A stretch of 64,000 nucleotides of DNA from Tsukamurella tyrosinosolvens (GCF_900104775.1 NZ_FNSA01000003.1:4774001-4838000), one strand, 5' to 3'; numbered from the stretch's first letter, positions 25,339 through 34,040 are shown. Numbers and translations: made by a program. Notes: generated by a model from the letters alone, not told the origin.

Positions 25339-26544
25339 TCAGGCCGTCGCGTCGCGCGAGGCGCCCACCTGGAACCGGACGCGGGCGTCGACCTCGAAGG
25401 CCAGGCACAGCTCCGCGACCTCGCGCGGCGAGCCCACCGAGCGGCCCGTCAATTGTTCGACGCGGCGCAGGCGGTGCCGGACGGTGTTGGGGTGCACGAA
25501 CAGTTCGGCCGCGGCGTCCTTGACGTTGCCGTCGTGCGCGACCCACGCGCGGAAGGTCGCGAACAGCGGCTCGCGGTCGTCGTCGGGCAGCTCGTACAGG
25601 CCGTGCAGCACGCCCCGCGCCAGGTCGACGGTGGTCTCGGGCGCGGCGATCGCGGCCGTGCGGAGCACGGAACCGTCGAACACCGAGACGCCGGTGCCCG
25701 GCCCGACCAGCTCGCGTCGCGCGAAGGTGAGCCCCTGCGGGGTGTCGCGCAGGTCGCCGAACGGCGCGCTCACGCCGACCCGCGCCACGGCGACGCGGCG
25801 CAGCAGGTCGATGACGGCGGTGCGCACCGCCGGCGTCGGCGCGTGGACGATGCCGATCTGCTGGTCCGGCAGCAGCCGCCAGGCGGAGTAGGCGTCGATC
25901 GCGCGGAGCCGGTCGGCGATGCCCGGCAGCGGGGCCCGCCCGACCTCGACGGTGGCCGCCGCGACCGCGAGGTACGGGCCGGTCGTGGGGATGCGCAGGA
26001 TCGTCGCGATCTCCCACAGGCTCTGATCGCTCGGAATACGCCCCTGCAGAAGGTATTCCGCGAGCGCCGCGCGTTCGGCGGCGTCGTCGAGCGCCTGCTC
26101 GGTGGTGCGGTCGCGGTGCGCGCCAGCCATCGCGTCGACGAACTGGTCCTGCGCCTCCCACATGTGCTGCGTCGCCGAGAGCAGCGCCTGCCGGCTCAGC
26201 TCGGGCCGCGCCTCGGCGATGGCGTGCACCTCCTGCCAGACGCGGTGCACGCCGATCCGGTAGGCGTGCATCACCGCGGCGAGCGGCACCCCGATCTCGG
26301 CGCGCGTGCGGCCCGTGGCGGCGGCGGGCGCGGTGTCGAAGGTGGTGTCCGTCAACGCCCGCACCATGTAGCTGAGGTTGTCGTGCACCGCGGCGGTCAC
26401 CATCTCCTCGGAGACCGCGCCGGCGTCCGCGTAGAAGGGGATCTGCTGCCGGATCGACGCGACGACCGACCGGGTGATCTCGCCCATCCGCGCGGTCAGG
26501 GCGTCGCGGATCAGCGCGATCTCGGCGTCCACGGCATCACTCAC
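25339..26544 (-). CDS. PucR-family transcriptional regulator
   Basis: A 401-residue regulator. The N-terminal half is helical and resembles the RsbRD/histidine-kinase-like sensory domain of actinobacterial PucR proteins (IRDALTARMGEITRSVVASI; GVPLAAVMHAYRIGVHRVW). The C-terminus has the PucR helix-turn-helix VKDAAAELFVHPNTVRHRLRRVEQLTG. Start GTG 26544 gives MSDAVDAEI. It lies upstream of the PHA operon in the same direction but separated by about 230 bases, so control of that operon is plausible, not shown. Confidence 0.85.
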   Translation of the reverse strand: MSDAVDAEIALIRDALTARMGEITRSVVASIRQQIPFYADAGAVSEEMVTAAVHDNLSYMVRALTDTTFDTAPAAATGRTRAEIGVPLAAVMHAYRIGVHRVWQEVHAIAEARPELSRQALLSATQHMWEAQDQFVDAMAGAHRDRTTEQALDDAAERAALAEYLLQGRIPSDQSLWEIATILRIPTTGPYLAVAAATVEVGRAPLPGIADRLRAIDAYSAWRLLPDQQIGIVHAPTPAVRTAVIDLLRRVAVARVGVSAPFGDLRDTPQGLTFARRELVGPGTGVSVFDGSVLRTAAIAAPETTVDLARGVLHGLYELPDDDREPLFATFRAWVAHDGNVKDAAAELFVHPNTVRHRLRRVEQLTGRSVGSPREVAELCLAFEVDARVRFQVGASRDATA

Positions 26545-26608
26545 GCCTGTCGATTGTGCTGCTTCCCGCCGCCGCGCGTGCGCGTTTCGGCTGGCTAGAC
26601 TCCGGCGC

Positions 26609-27454
26609 ATGGATCTCATCCGGCACCTGCGCTTCTTCGTCGCGGTCGCCGAGGAGCAGCACTTCGGCCGCGCCGCCGACCGGCTCGGCATCACCCAGCC
26701 GCCGGTCTCGGCGGGCCTGCGCCGGCTCGAGGAGACCCTGGGCGTCACGCTCATCGACCGCAGCCGACGGGGCGCCGACCTCACCCCCGCCGGGCGCGAG
26801 CTGCTCCCCCGGGCCCGCGTCATGGTCCGCGACGCGGACCGGTTCGTGGCGGAGGCGGCGCGGCTCGGCGCGGGGACCGGGGAGCGCCGGGTCGCGCTCT
26901 GCGACGCGCTCGGTTCCGAGGTGGCCGCCGCGTGCGCGGCCGCGTTGTCCCCCGGGATCGACGGTGCGCCGCTCACCCTCTCGGCCGGCGCCTCGCCGCA
27001 GCTGGCCCGCGCGGTCGCCGAGGACCTGCTCGACGTCGCGGTGGTCGAGCACCCCGTCCTGGGGGACGGCGCACCGTCGGGTCCCGTGATCGCGCTGCCG
27101 CGGGACTTCCTGGTGCCCGAGGGATTCCGGTCGCCGCGCCTGCGCGACCTGTCCGCGCTGGCGGTGGCGCTGCCGCCCCGCGCGGCGAACCCGCCCGCGG
27201 CCGACCTGCTGCTGGACCGGCTCACGGCGCGGGGCATCACGTCCACGGTGCTCATCACCGAGACCGAGGCCGCCGCGCACGCCGCCGTGGCCGCGGGCCT
27301 GGCGTTCACGCCCGTCGCCGCCGGCGAGGACGCCCCCGCCGGGACCGCACGGCGCCCGGCGACGGACTTCCCGCTGCGGGTCAAAGTCCTCGGCCGCCGC
27401 GACCACCCGGACGCCGCGCGGCTCGAGTCGGTGCTGTGGCGGCTGGGCCGGTGA
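26609..27454 (+). CDS. LysR-family transcriptional regulator
   Basis: A 281-residue LysR protein. The N-terminal helix-turn-helix is canonical: LRFFVAVAEEQHFGRAADRLGITQPPVSAGLRRLE, then DRSRRGADLTPAG. The effector domain is shortish. ATG 26609. Its stop overlaps the GTG of the beta-lactamase-fold gene. LysR beside a beta-lactamase recalls ampR/ampC, but here both face the same way, so it is not the divergent AmpR arrangement. It diverges from the PucR gene. Confidence 0.87.
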   Translation: MDLIRHLRFFVAVAEEQHFGRAADRLGITQPPVSAGLRRLEETLGVTLIDRSRRGADLTPAGRELLPRARVMVRDADRFVAEAARLGAGTGERRVALCDALGSEVAAACAAALSPGIDGAPLTLSAGASPQLARAVAEDLLDVAVVEHPVLGDGAPSGPVIALPRDFLVPEGFRSPRLRDLSALAVALPPRAANPPAADLLLDRLTARGITSTVLITETEAAAHAAVAAGLAFTPVAAGEDAPAGTARRPATDFPLRVKVLGRRDHPDAARLESVLWRLGR

Positions 27455-28353
27455 GCGCCGCCGACCGGATCGACGCCGTCTTCGCCGATGCCGGGTGCAA
27501 CGGCTGGCTGCACGCGCGCGTCGTGGGGCACCCGTCGAACCCCGTCGCCGCGCTGTCCGTCGGCGGCGAGCAGCCCGTCGTGCCCGCGTCGGTCTACAAG
27601 GTGGTGCTCCTGGTCGCGGCGGCGCGCGCCGTCGACGACGGACGGCTCGATCCCCGCGCGCGAGTGCTCGTCGACCCCGCGACCGCGACGCCCGGCCCGA
27701 CGGGTATCGCGACGCTGTCCGACCCCGTCGCGATGAGCGTGCGCGACCTGCTGCGCTCGATGGTCGCGGTCTCCGACAACGCGGCGGCGGGTGTGCTGAT
27801 GCGTCTCGTGGGCCTGGAGGCCGTGCAGGCGACCGCCCGCGATCTGGGCCTGCGCGGCACCCGGATCGTGGGCGGCGACGCGGAGATCCACGCGGCGATG
27901 ATGGCGGAGACCGATACGCACACCGTCGCCGAGGCCTTCGCGGCGCTCGCCGACGACGACCTCGCGCGCCCCGTCCGCGCCTACGACCCCACCTTCGGCA
28001 GCGCGACCACGGCGGCGGACATGACCGCCCTGCTCGCCGCGGTCTGGTCCGACGCGGCGGCGTCGGCCGAGCAGTGCGCGTTCGCCCGCTCGGCGCTCGC
28101 GGGCCAGGTCTTCCGGCACCGCGTCGCCTCGGGCTTCGGCTCCGCCCCGTCGATCGCCGGGAAGACGGGGACGCTGGGCGCACTCCGCAACGAGGTGGCG
28201 GTGGTCGCCTACCCCGGCGAGTACCCCGTCGCGGTGGCGGTGTTCACCCACGCGGCGCGGAACGATCCCAGCCTGCCGCGGGTCGACGCCGCCATCGGAA
28301 CGGTCGCGGCGATCGCGGTCGACGCGCTTCGCGTGCCTCTCGACCAGCAGTGA
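27451..28353 (+). CDS. Class A beta-lactamase-fold serine hydrolase without signal peptide
   Basis: A 300-residue protein with the active-site set of class A beta-lactamases/PBPs: SVYK (Ser47, Lys50), SDN in VAVSDNAAAG, and KTGTLG. The omega-loop ExxLN motif carrying the deacylating Glu166 is not apparent. No export signal follows the GTG start that overlaps the LysR stop, nor is a better start seen upstream. It may be a cytosolic esterase or peptidase of this fold rather than a drug-hydrolysing enzyme. Confidence 0.78.
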   Translation: MSAADRIDAVFADAGCNGWLHARVVGHPSNPVAALSVGGEQPVVPASVYKVVLLVAAARAVDDGRLDPRARVLVDPATATPGPTGIATLSDPVAMSVRDLLRSMVAVSDNAAAGVLMRLVGLEAVQATARDLGLRGTRIVGGDAEIHAAMMAETDTHTVAEAFAALADDDLARPVRAYDPTFGSATTAADMTALLAAVWSDAAASAEQCAFARSALAGQVFRHRVASGFGSAPSIAGKTGTLGALRNEVAVVAYPGEYPVAVAVFTHAARNDPSLPRVDAAIGTVAAIAVDALRVPLDQQ

Positions 28354-28424
28354 TAGCGGATCGCTATCGTCGACGCCGGTTTCGCTCTTTGGCGGGTATC
28401 GCGGCGCGCGGGTTGACTGGGTCC

Positions 28425-30191
28425 ATGCGTTCCGTCCTGACCCGGCCCGCCCGCAGCGGCGCGGCGCTCCTCGCGACCGCCGCCCTCGCGGGGTCCCTCG
28501 TCGCCTGCTCGGAGGACGACGTGGTGACCAAGTTCGCGACCGCACTCTCGGGCCGCGACGCCGCCCACGCCGCCAACCTCACCTCCGATCCCGAGTCCGC
28601 CTCGACGGCGCTGCAGGCCACCTTCGACGGCATGGGCGACGCCACGCCGACCGTCTCCGCCGGCAAGGACGGTGAGGACCGGACGCTCACCTGGTCGTGG
28701 GCACTCCCGCGCAAGCACGGCGTGCGGTTCACCACCAAGGTCGCGGCGGGCGGCGGGAAGGTGACCTGGGCGCCGACCGTCGTGCATCCCGACGCGACGG
28801 CCGAGGGCGCGCGCCTGCTCTACGCCGACGAGAAGCCCTACACCACACCGGTCGTGGACCGGAAGAACGCGCCGTTCATGACCTGGCAGACGGTCACCGT
28901 CGTGAACCTGGACCCGGCGAAGGCCGCCTCCGCGGCCGACGCCCTCGCCACCCGGCTCGCCGCCGCCGACCCGTCGGTGACCGCCGCCGGTCTACGGAAG
29001 GCCGTGGAGGGCAAGGACTCCCCCACCGCGGTGATCTCGCTGCGCGCCGCGGACGCGAAGAAGGTCGGGAGGCTCACCGGGATCGACGGGGTGACCGTCC
29101 GGGAGGAGGGCCGCCTGCTGACCGCGGCGCCGGTGCTGCGCGCGCCCGTCGTCTCCGGGCTCGAAGAGCGGTGGCGCAGCGCCGTCGACGCCGCGGCCGG
29201 CGCCTCGGTCACCGTCGTCGACGGAGAGGGGAAGCCACTGCGGCTCGTCGACTCGTTCCCCGCCGCGCCGGTGCAGCCGGTCCGCACGACGCTCGACGCC
29301 GGGCTGCAGCGCGCAGCCAACGCCGCCGTCGCCGGGGAGAAGCGCGCGACGATGCTCGTCGCGATCCGCCCGTCCACCGGCGGGATCCTCGCGGTGGCGC
29401 AGAACGCCGCGGCCGACAAGCAGGGCCCCGTCGCGCTGACGGGCCTCTACGCGCCGGGCTCGACCTTCAAGACCATCACCACCGCCGCCGCGCTGGACGC
29501 GAAGATCACCACGCCCGACGCACAGCTCGCCTGCCCCGGCCGCGCGACCTTCGGCGACCGCACGATCCCCAACGAGAACGAGTTCGCGCTCGGGACCGTG
29601 CCGCTGCACACCGCGTTCGCGAAGTCCTGCAACACCACGATGGCGGGGCTCGGCACCAAGCTCGGCGACACCGCCCTCACGGATACGGCGAAGCGGTTCG
29701 GGCTGGGCGTCGACTTCACGCTCCCCGGGATCACGACGGTGACCGGCTCCGTCCCCGCCGCCCGCACGCCCGCGGAGCGCGTGGAGGAGTCCATCGGCCA
29801 GGGCCGGGTCACCGCCTCACCCTTCGGGCTCGCGGTCGTCGAGGCCTCCCTCGCCGCCCGCAACACGGTCCGGCCCTCGCTGTTCGACGGTGAGCCCGCC
29901 CCCGCGAACACGCAGCCCCAGCCGATCGACCCGGGCGTCGCGGACGCGCTGCGCGCCGCGATGCGGGAGACCGTGACCTCCGGGACGGCGACCGCCCTGC
30001 GCGACATCGAGGGCCTCGGCGGCAAGACCGGTACCGCGGAGTTCGGCGACAACACCCACGCGCACGGCTGGTTCGCCGGCATCGTCGGCGACCTCGCCTT
30101 CGCGACCCTCGTGGTCTCCGGCGAAAGCTCCGCCCCCGCCGTGGCCGTGAGCGGCGCCTTCCTCCGCGGCGCGGGCGGCGATCTCCCCTGA
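28425..30191 (+). CDS. Lipoprotein penicillin-binding transpeptidase (class B, MecA_N type)
   Basis: A 588-residue lipoprotein: a signal peptide ends in the lipobox LVAC (Cys28). An NTF2-like MecA_N domain (about 29-145) and a PBP dimerisation segment (to about 270) follow. The transpeptidase has Ser346 in GSTFK, SCN in KSCNTTMAG, and Lys534 in KTGTA. The layout is that of the mycobacterial PBP-lipo (Rv2864c) and MecA-like class B enzymes, which crosslink peptidoglycan and can have low beta-lactam affinity. It lies 71 bases after the beta-lactamase-fold gene. Confidence 0.9.
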   Translation: MRSVLTRPARSGAALLATAALAGSLVACSEDDVVTKFATALSGRDAAHAANLTSDPESASTALQATFDGMGDATPTVSAGKDGEDRTLTWSWALPRKHGVRFTTKVAAGGGKVTWAPTVVHPDATAEGARLLYADEKPYTTPVVDRKNAPFMTWQTVTVVNLDPAKAASAADALATRLAAADPSVTAAGLRKAVEGKDSPTAVISLRAADAKKVGRLTGIDGVTVREEGRLLTAAPVLRAPVVSGLEERWRSAVDAAAGASVTVVDGEGKPLRLVDSFPAAPVQPVRTTLDAGLQRAANAAVAGEKRATMLVAIRPSTGGILAVAQNAAADKQGPVALTGLYAPGSTFKTITTAAALDAKITTPDAQLACPGRATFGDRTIPNENEFALGTVPLHTAFAKSCNTTMAGLGTKLGDTALTDTAKRFGLGVDFTLPGITTVTGSVPAARTPAERVEESIGQGRVTASPFGLAVVEASLAARNTVRPSLFDGEPAPANTQPQPIDPGVADALRAAMRETVTSGTATALRDIEGLGGKTGTAEFGDNTHAHGWFAGIVGDLAFATLVVSGESSAPAVAVSGAFLRGAGGDLP

Positions 30192-30257
30192 TCCGGCTGT
30201 GCGATCGCAGCCCGCATTGCTAGTCTGAAACTCATATTCGCGAAGAAGGGGTTTCTC

Positions 30258-30548
30258 ATGGCACACCGACGCACGCGCGGCAGCCGCGCGCTGGCCACCG
30301 GCCTCGCCGCGTTCGGCCTGGTCTCGGCGACCTTCGTCGCCCCGATCTCGGTCGGCACCGCGAACGCGCTCGAGCCGTGCCCCCAGGGGCAGACACCGTT
30401 CTGGAACGGCAAGAACTGCGCCATGCAGCTGTGCACGCCGCCCTACAACCCGACGTTCCCGCCGTGCACCATGCCGATCCCGACCGCTCCCCCCGCGGCC
30501 GTGCCGACGGCGCCCGCGGCTCCGGGAGCCATCCCCGGCATGCCGTGA
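30258..30548 (+). CDS. Small secreted Cys/Pro-rich protein
   Basis: A 96-residue exported protein. A signal peptide of about 37 residues ends ANALE. The mature part has four Cys (EPCPQGQ, KNCAMQLC, PPCTMP) and a Pro/Ala-rich tail (PTAPPAAVPTAPAAPGAIPGMP). The pattern resembles small exported mycobacterial proteins of unknown role. ATG 30258 follows GAAGAAGGGG. It lies 14 bases before trpF but has no obvious link. Confidence 0.7.
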   Translation: MAHRRTRGSRALATGLAAFGLVSATFVAPISVGTANALEPCPQGQTPFWNGKNCAMQLCTPPYNPTFPPCTMPIPTAPPAAVPTAPAAPGAIPGMP

Positions 30549-30562
30549 CCTAGTATCGGCCC

Positions 30563-31153
30563 GTGTTCGTCAAGGTGTGTGGGCTGCGGACGCCCGAGAC
30601 CGTGGACGCCGCGGTGGAGGCGGGCGCCGACGCTGTGGGCTTCGTCTTCGCCCCCGGCAGCGTCCGGCTGATCTCCGCCGACGGTGCCGCTCCCCTCGTC
30701 GCGCGCGTGCCGGACGGCGTCGAGACCGTCGGGGTCTTCCGCCGCCAGCCGATCGACGAGGTTCTGCTGCTGGCCCGCGAGGCCGGCGTCGGCACGATCC
30801 AGTTGCACGGCGACGAGCCCGAGGACCACTTCGCGCGCGCCGCCGAGGCCGGCTTCCGCACCATCCGCGCGATCTCCGCCGCCCGCTTCACCGCCGCGGG
30901 CCACGCGGGCGACGAGCGCCTGCTCATCGACGCGACGGTGCCCGGTTCCGGCACGACGTTCTCCCCCGCGGACCTGCCGGTTCCGCCCACCGTCGACTGG
31001 CTGCTCGCCGGCGGCCTGCGCCCGGACAACGTGGCCGGGCTGATCGCCGCCTTCGGGCCGTCGGGCGTGGACGTCTCCAGCGGCGTCGAGTCGGCGCCCG
31101 GCGTGAAGGACCCCGCGCTGATCCGCGCGTTCCTCGCCGCCGCCCGGGCCTGA
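30563..31153 (+). CDS. trpF: Phosphoribosylanthranilate isomerase (TrpF)
   Basis: A 196-residue (beta/alpha)8 enzyme converting N-(5-phosphoribosyl)anthranilate to CdRP in tryptophan synthesis. Catalytic Cys in VKVCGLR at the N-terminus, QLHGDE at strand 3, catalytic Asp in LLIDATVPGSG, and the phosphate-binding LLAGGLRPDN and GVDVSSGVES are all present. GTG 30563. No other trp genes are nearby. Most mycobacteria and streptomycetes lack trpF and use bifunctional PriA, so a stand-alone trpF is notable. Confidence 0.92.
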   Translation: MFVKVCGLRTPETVDAAVEAGADAVGFVFAPGSVRLISADGAAPLVARVPDGVETVGVFRRQPIDEVLLLAREAGVGTIQLHGDEPEDHFARAAEAGFRTIRAISAARFTAAGHAGDERLLIDATVPGSGTTFSPADLPVPPTVDWLLAGGLRPDNVAGLIAAFGPSGVDVSSGVESAPGVKDPALIRAFLAAARA

Positions 31154-31176
31154 CCTGCGGTTCCCGCGCCGAAGGC

Positions 31177-31197
31177 CTCCCCTACGGGGAGTAGTAT
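31177..31197 (+). promoter_or_regulatory. Palindrome overlapping promoter of the Met/His-rich gene
   Basis: Dyad CTCCCC-TAC-GGGGAG (31177-31191) directly abuts a -10-like TAGTAT (31192-31197). The start GTG at 31205 is about 8 bases after the -10, so the transcript is probably leaderless. Position and G/C-block symmetry recall metal-regulator sites. Confidence 0.5.
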
Positions 31198-31204
31198 TCC
31201 GCGT

Positions 31205-31858
31205 GTGTTCCGCCGCCCCGCCAGCCCCGAAGCCACGGTCCGTGGCGCGGCGGTGGGCGCGGTCTCCTTCGCGGCGAGCCTGACCGCGCATGCGTTCGCC
31301 ATGCGCGGCAGCGGTTCCACGACGCCCGGCCATTCGATGCCCGGGCACGACATGTCCGCCATGACGGGGCACGCCGCGCCCGCGCACGCCATGGGCGGGC
31401 ACGCGATGCATTCGATGCCCGGGATGGACATGTCGGCGATGGACATGTCGGCAGCCGCTCCGGCACCGTCGATCCCGGTGACCGCGGTGCTGCTGCTCGC
31501 CGCCGCCTGTGTCGCCCTGGGCGTGGTCGCGGCGCGCCCCCGGACGGCCGGGCCGCGGGCGGTCGCCGCGCTGCTACTGCTCGGCCAGGGCGCGGGCCAC
31601 CTCGCCCTCGGCCTGACGATGGGGCACCTCGCCCTGAGCCCGACGATGGCCGCCGCGCACCTCGTGGCCGCGGTCCTCGCGGGCGCCGTCATCGCCGGGG
31701 CGGAGCACGCGCTGCGCGTCGCGCTGGCGACGCTCACTCCCCTGACCCCGACCTGGCGGGACCGTGCACGCACCGTCGTCGCCCCGGTCTGGACCTTCCG
31801 CGCCGTCCCGCTCCCCGTGCTCGCGCGGCACGGAGCGCTGCGCGCACCGCCCGCCTGA
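31205..31858 (+). CDS. Met/His-rich membrane protein, probable copper-related
   Basis: A 217-residue protein with an N-terminal hydrophobic stretch (AAVGAVSFAASLTAHAFAM). An extracytoplasmic-looking segment densely packed with Met and His follows (HSMPGHDMSAMTGH; HAMHSMPGMDMSAMDMSA), then about three membrane helices. Repeated MxM/HxM ligands are typical of Cu(I)-handling proteins (CopC/PcoE-like). No enzyme motif is seen. Start GTG 31205 is probably leaderless. The PepSY-domain gene follows after 89 bases. Confidence 0.7.
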   Translation: MFRRPASPEATVRGAAVGAVSFAASLTAHAFAMRGSGSTTPGHSMPGHDMSAMTGHAAPAHAMGGHAMHSMPGMDMSAMDMSAAAPAPSIPVTAVLLLAAACVALGVVAARPRTAGPRAVAALLLLGQGAGHLALGLTMGHLALSPTMAAAHLVAAVLAGAVIAGAEHALRVALATLTPLTPTWRDRARTVVAPVWTFRAVPLPVLARHGALRAPPA

Positions 31859-31947
31859 CACCCCACACCCCCTTCGTCATCCGCCCGGATCGGCCGTCGC
31901 CGCCCGGGCTCCCCGCGCGTACGCGCACAACCTCGTGAGGTGTCCTC

Positions 31948-33414
31948 ATGTCAGTGACCGATTCGGCGGCCGAGAACGCGCCGCCGACCGAACCCTCTCC
32001 GCCCGCCGCGCCCGTCCGGGCGCGGGCCGGGTGGCGCGCCGCGATCCTGCGGCTGCACTTCTACGCGGGCCTGCTCGTGGGCCCGTTCCTGCTCATCGCG
32101 GCGATCAGCGGCGGCCTCTACGCCGCCGCACCGACCGTCGAGAAGTTCGTCTACGCCGATCAGATCGAGGCACGCACCGACGGTCCCGCCCGGCCGCTGG
32201 CCGAGCAGGTCGCCGCGGCGCAGGCGGCCCGGCCCGGCCTCCCGGTGACGGCGGTGCGGACCGGCGACGGCCCCGGGCTCACCACCCGCGTGCTGTTCGA
32301 CGACCCGTCGCTCGCCGCCGACGGCCGCCAGCTCGCCGTCTACGTCGACCCCGCGTCGGCGCAGGTGCAGGGCGCGCTGCCGGTGTACGGCTCCGTCGAA
32401 GCTCTGCCGATCCGGTTCTGGATCGACCGGCTGCACGTCGACCTGCACCTCGGCGACGTGGGCCGCTTCTACAGCGAGCTCGCCGCGTCGTGGCTCTGGG
32501 TCGTCGCGCTCGGCGGCTTCTACCTGTGGTGGCGGCACCGCCGCGGGAATCCGCGGCGCATGCTGGCCTACGACCGCAGGGCCAAGGGCCGGGGCGGCCG
32601 GATGAGCCGGCACGCCGCCATCGGCACGTGGCTGCTGCTCGGCCTGCTGTTCTTCTCCGCCACCGGCCTGACCTGGTCGAAGTACGCGGGCGAGAACATC
32701 GGCCAGCTGCGCACGGAGCTGGGGTGGACCAAGCCCGCGCTCTCGACGTCGCTCACACCGGGCGGCGAGCACGGCGGGGGCGGCGAGCACGCCGATCACC
32801 AGATGCCCGCCGCCGCACCGGCGATCGCGCCCGAGGTCGCGGAGCAGACCCGGGCGCGGAACATCGCGGTGCTGGACCGGGCCGTCACGGAGGCCGCGTC
32901 CCGCGGCGTCGACGGTGCCGTCCAGGTCTCGATCCCGACGGATCCGAACGTCGCGATCACCGTGGCGCAGACCCGGCAGCCGTGGCGGATGGGGATCGAT
33001 TCCGCCACCGTCGATCCGGCCACCGGTCAGGTCATCACGGTGCTCGCCTTCGCGTCGTGGCCGCTGCTGGCGAAGGCGACGGAGCTGCTCATCAACACCC
33101 ACATGGGCTGGCAGTTCGGTCTGCTCAACCAGATCGTATTGGTTGCGTTCGCAGCGCTTCTCGCGACGGTGATCGTGCGCGGCTACCTGATGTGGTGGCA
33201 GCGGCGACCGAAACGCGGCGGGCTCCCGACGCCGCCGGCGCGGGGAGCGATCCGGAAGGTCGAACCGTCGCACGCGATTCCGGCGATTCTGGGCATCGCC
33301 TTCCTCGGCTGGTTCCTGCCGGTGTTCGGCGTGTCCCTGCTGGCGTTCGTGGTTCTCGATCTTGCGATAGGCGTGGCTAAGAGGGGTAGGGCTAACCTAA
33401 GAAATAGCCCCTGA
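31948..33414 (+). CDS. PepSY-associated TM-helix membrane protein
   Basis: A 488-residue protein of the PepSY_TM (PiuB-like) family: first helix RLHFYAGLLVGPFLLIAAISGGLYAA, a periplasmic PepSY-like domain, RLHVDLHLGDVGRFYSELAASWLWVVALGGFYLWW, a His-rich loop (GGEHGGGGEHADHQMP), HMGWQFGLLNQIVL, and two final helices. His residues at helix ends are characteristic. The family is linked to iron-siderophore reduction or copper handling. Context fits either: a Met/His-rich protein upstream, ferritin downstream. The IdeR-like boxes for ferritin overlap its 3' end. Confidence 0.83.
   Translation: MSVTDSAAENAPPTEPSPPAAPVRARAGWRAAILRLHFYAGLLVGPFLLIAAISGGLYAAAPTVEKFVYADQIEARTDGPARPLAEQVAAAQAARPGLPVTAVRTGDGPGLTTRVLFDDPSLAADGRQLAVYVDPASAQVQGALPVYGSVEALPIRFWIDRLHVDLHLGDVGRFYSELAASWLWVVALGGFYLWWRHRRGNPRRMLAYDRRAKGRGGRMSRHAAIGTWLLLGLLFFSATGLTWSKYAGENIGQLRTELGWTKPALSTSLTPGGEHGGGGEHADHQMPAAAPAIAPEVAEQTRARNIAVLDRAVTEAASRGVDGAVQVSIPTDPNVAITVAQTRQPWRMGIDSATVDPATGQVITVLAFASWPLLAKATELLINTHMGWQFGLLNQIVLVAFAALLATVIVRGYLMWWQRRPKRGGLPTPPARGAIRKVEPSHAIPAILGIAFLGWFLPVFGVSLLAFVVLDLAIGVAKRGRANLRNSP
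33362..33400 (+). promoter_or_regulatory. Tandem IdeR-like iron boxes upstream of ferritin
   Basis: Compared with the mycobacterial IdeR 19-mer TTAGGTTAGGCTAACCTAA, positions 33382-33400 match at 14 of 19 (the right half CTAACCTAA is perfect) and 33362-33380 match at 12 of 19. The boxes are one base apart, end 77 bases before the ferritin start and lie inside the 3' end of the PepSY gene. Tandem IdeR boxes activate bfrB in M. tuberculosis. Confidence 0.65.
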
Positions 33415-33477
33415 CCTGCGCAAAGGGTCGCCTTGCCTGCGTTGCGCGATCGCTGGAACGGTTCTAGAGTCGGGTCC

Positions 33478-33981
33478 ATGAAGCTCACGGATGCACTCGA
33501 AGAGAAGTTCAACGATCAGATCACGCTCGAGTTCGAGGCCTCGCTGGTCTACCGCCAGTTGGCCATCGAGATGGAGATCCGGGACCTGCCGGGCATCGCT
33601 GCGTGGCTGCGCCATCAGGCCGACGAGGAGATCGTCCACGCCAACAAGTGGATCGATCACCTCTCGGACCGCGACAACCACCCGAAGATCGGCGCCTCCG
33701 CCGCCCCGAAGGTGGACGTGAAGACCGTCCTCGACGTCTTCAACGTCGCGCTGGAGCACGAGCGCCGCGTGTCGGACTCGATCCGCGACCTGTACCGGGC
33801 CGCGAACGACGACATCGACTCCAAGAGCCTCATCCAGTGGTTCGTCAACGAGCAGGTCGAGGAGGAGGCCACCGTCAGCGAGATCGTCGGTCGCCTCAAG
33901 CTCATCGACGGTGACGGCCCCGGCCTCCTGCGCCTCGACGAGGAGCTGGGTTCGCGCCCGACGCGCACCACCGAGGCCTGA
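33478..33981 (+). CDS. Non-haem ferritin (BfrB/Ftn type)
   Basis: A 167-residue four-helix-bundle ferritin. Ferroxidase ligands appear in LEFEASLVYRQLAIEME and HQADEEIVHANKW (ExxH), then VALEHERRVSDSI and NEQVEEEATVSEI. There is no obvious haem-ligand Met of bacterioferritin, so it is the ferritin type. It oxidises and stores iron as a 24-mer. ATG 33478 was chosen. IdeR-like boxes upstream imply induction when iron is replete, as for bfrB; a strong terminator follows. Confidence 0.92.
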   Translation: MKLTDALEEKFNDQITLEFEASLVYRQLAIEMEIRDLPGIAAWLRHQADEEIVHANKWIDHLSDRDNHPKIGASAAPKVDVKTVLDVFNVALEHERRVSDSIRDLYRAANDDIDSKSLIQWFVNEQVEEEATVSEIVGRLKLIDGDGPGLLRLDEELGSRPTRTTEA

Positions 33982-34005
33982 TCAAGCCACCTATTGCAGC
34001 CCGGG

Positions 34006-34040
34006 AAACGGGGCCCTCCATCACGGAGGGCCCCGTTTTT
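34006..34040 (+). terminator. Rho-independent terminator of ferritin gene
   Basis: Perfect 11-base-plus stem ACGGGGCCCTCC/GGAGGGCCCCGT with a 5-base loop followed by TTTT, 24 bases past the ferritin stop. Confidence 0.93.

Noticed and set aside
27451-28353. Calling the LysR/beta-lactamase pair ampR-ampC
   Set aside because: The genes face the same way, the enzyme is class A-like without a signal peptide, and the LysR protein is generic.
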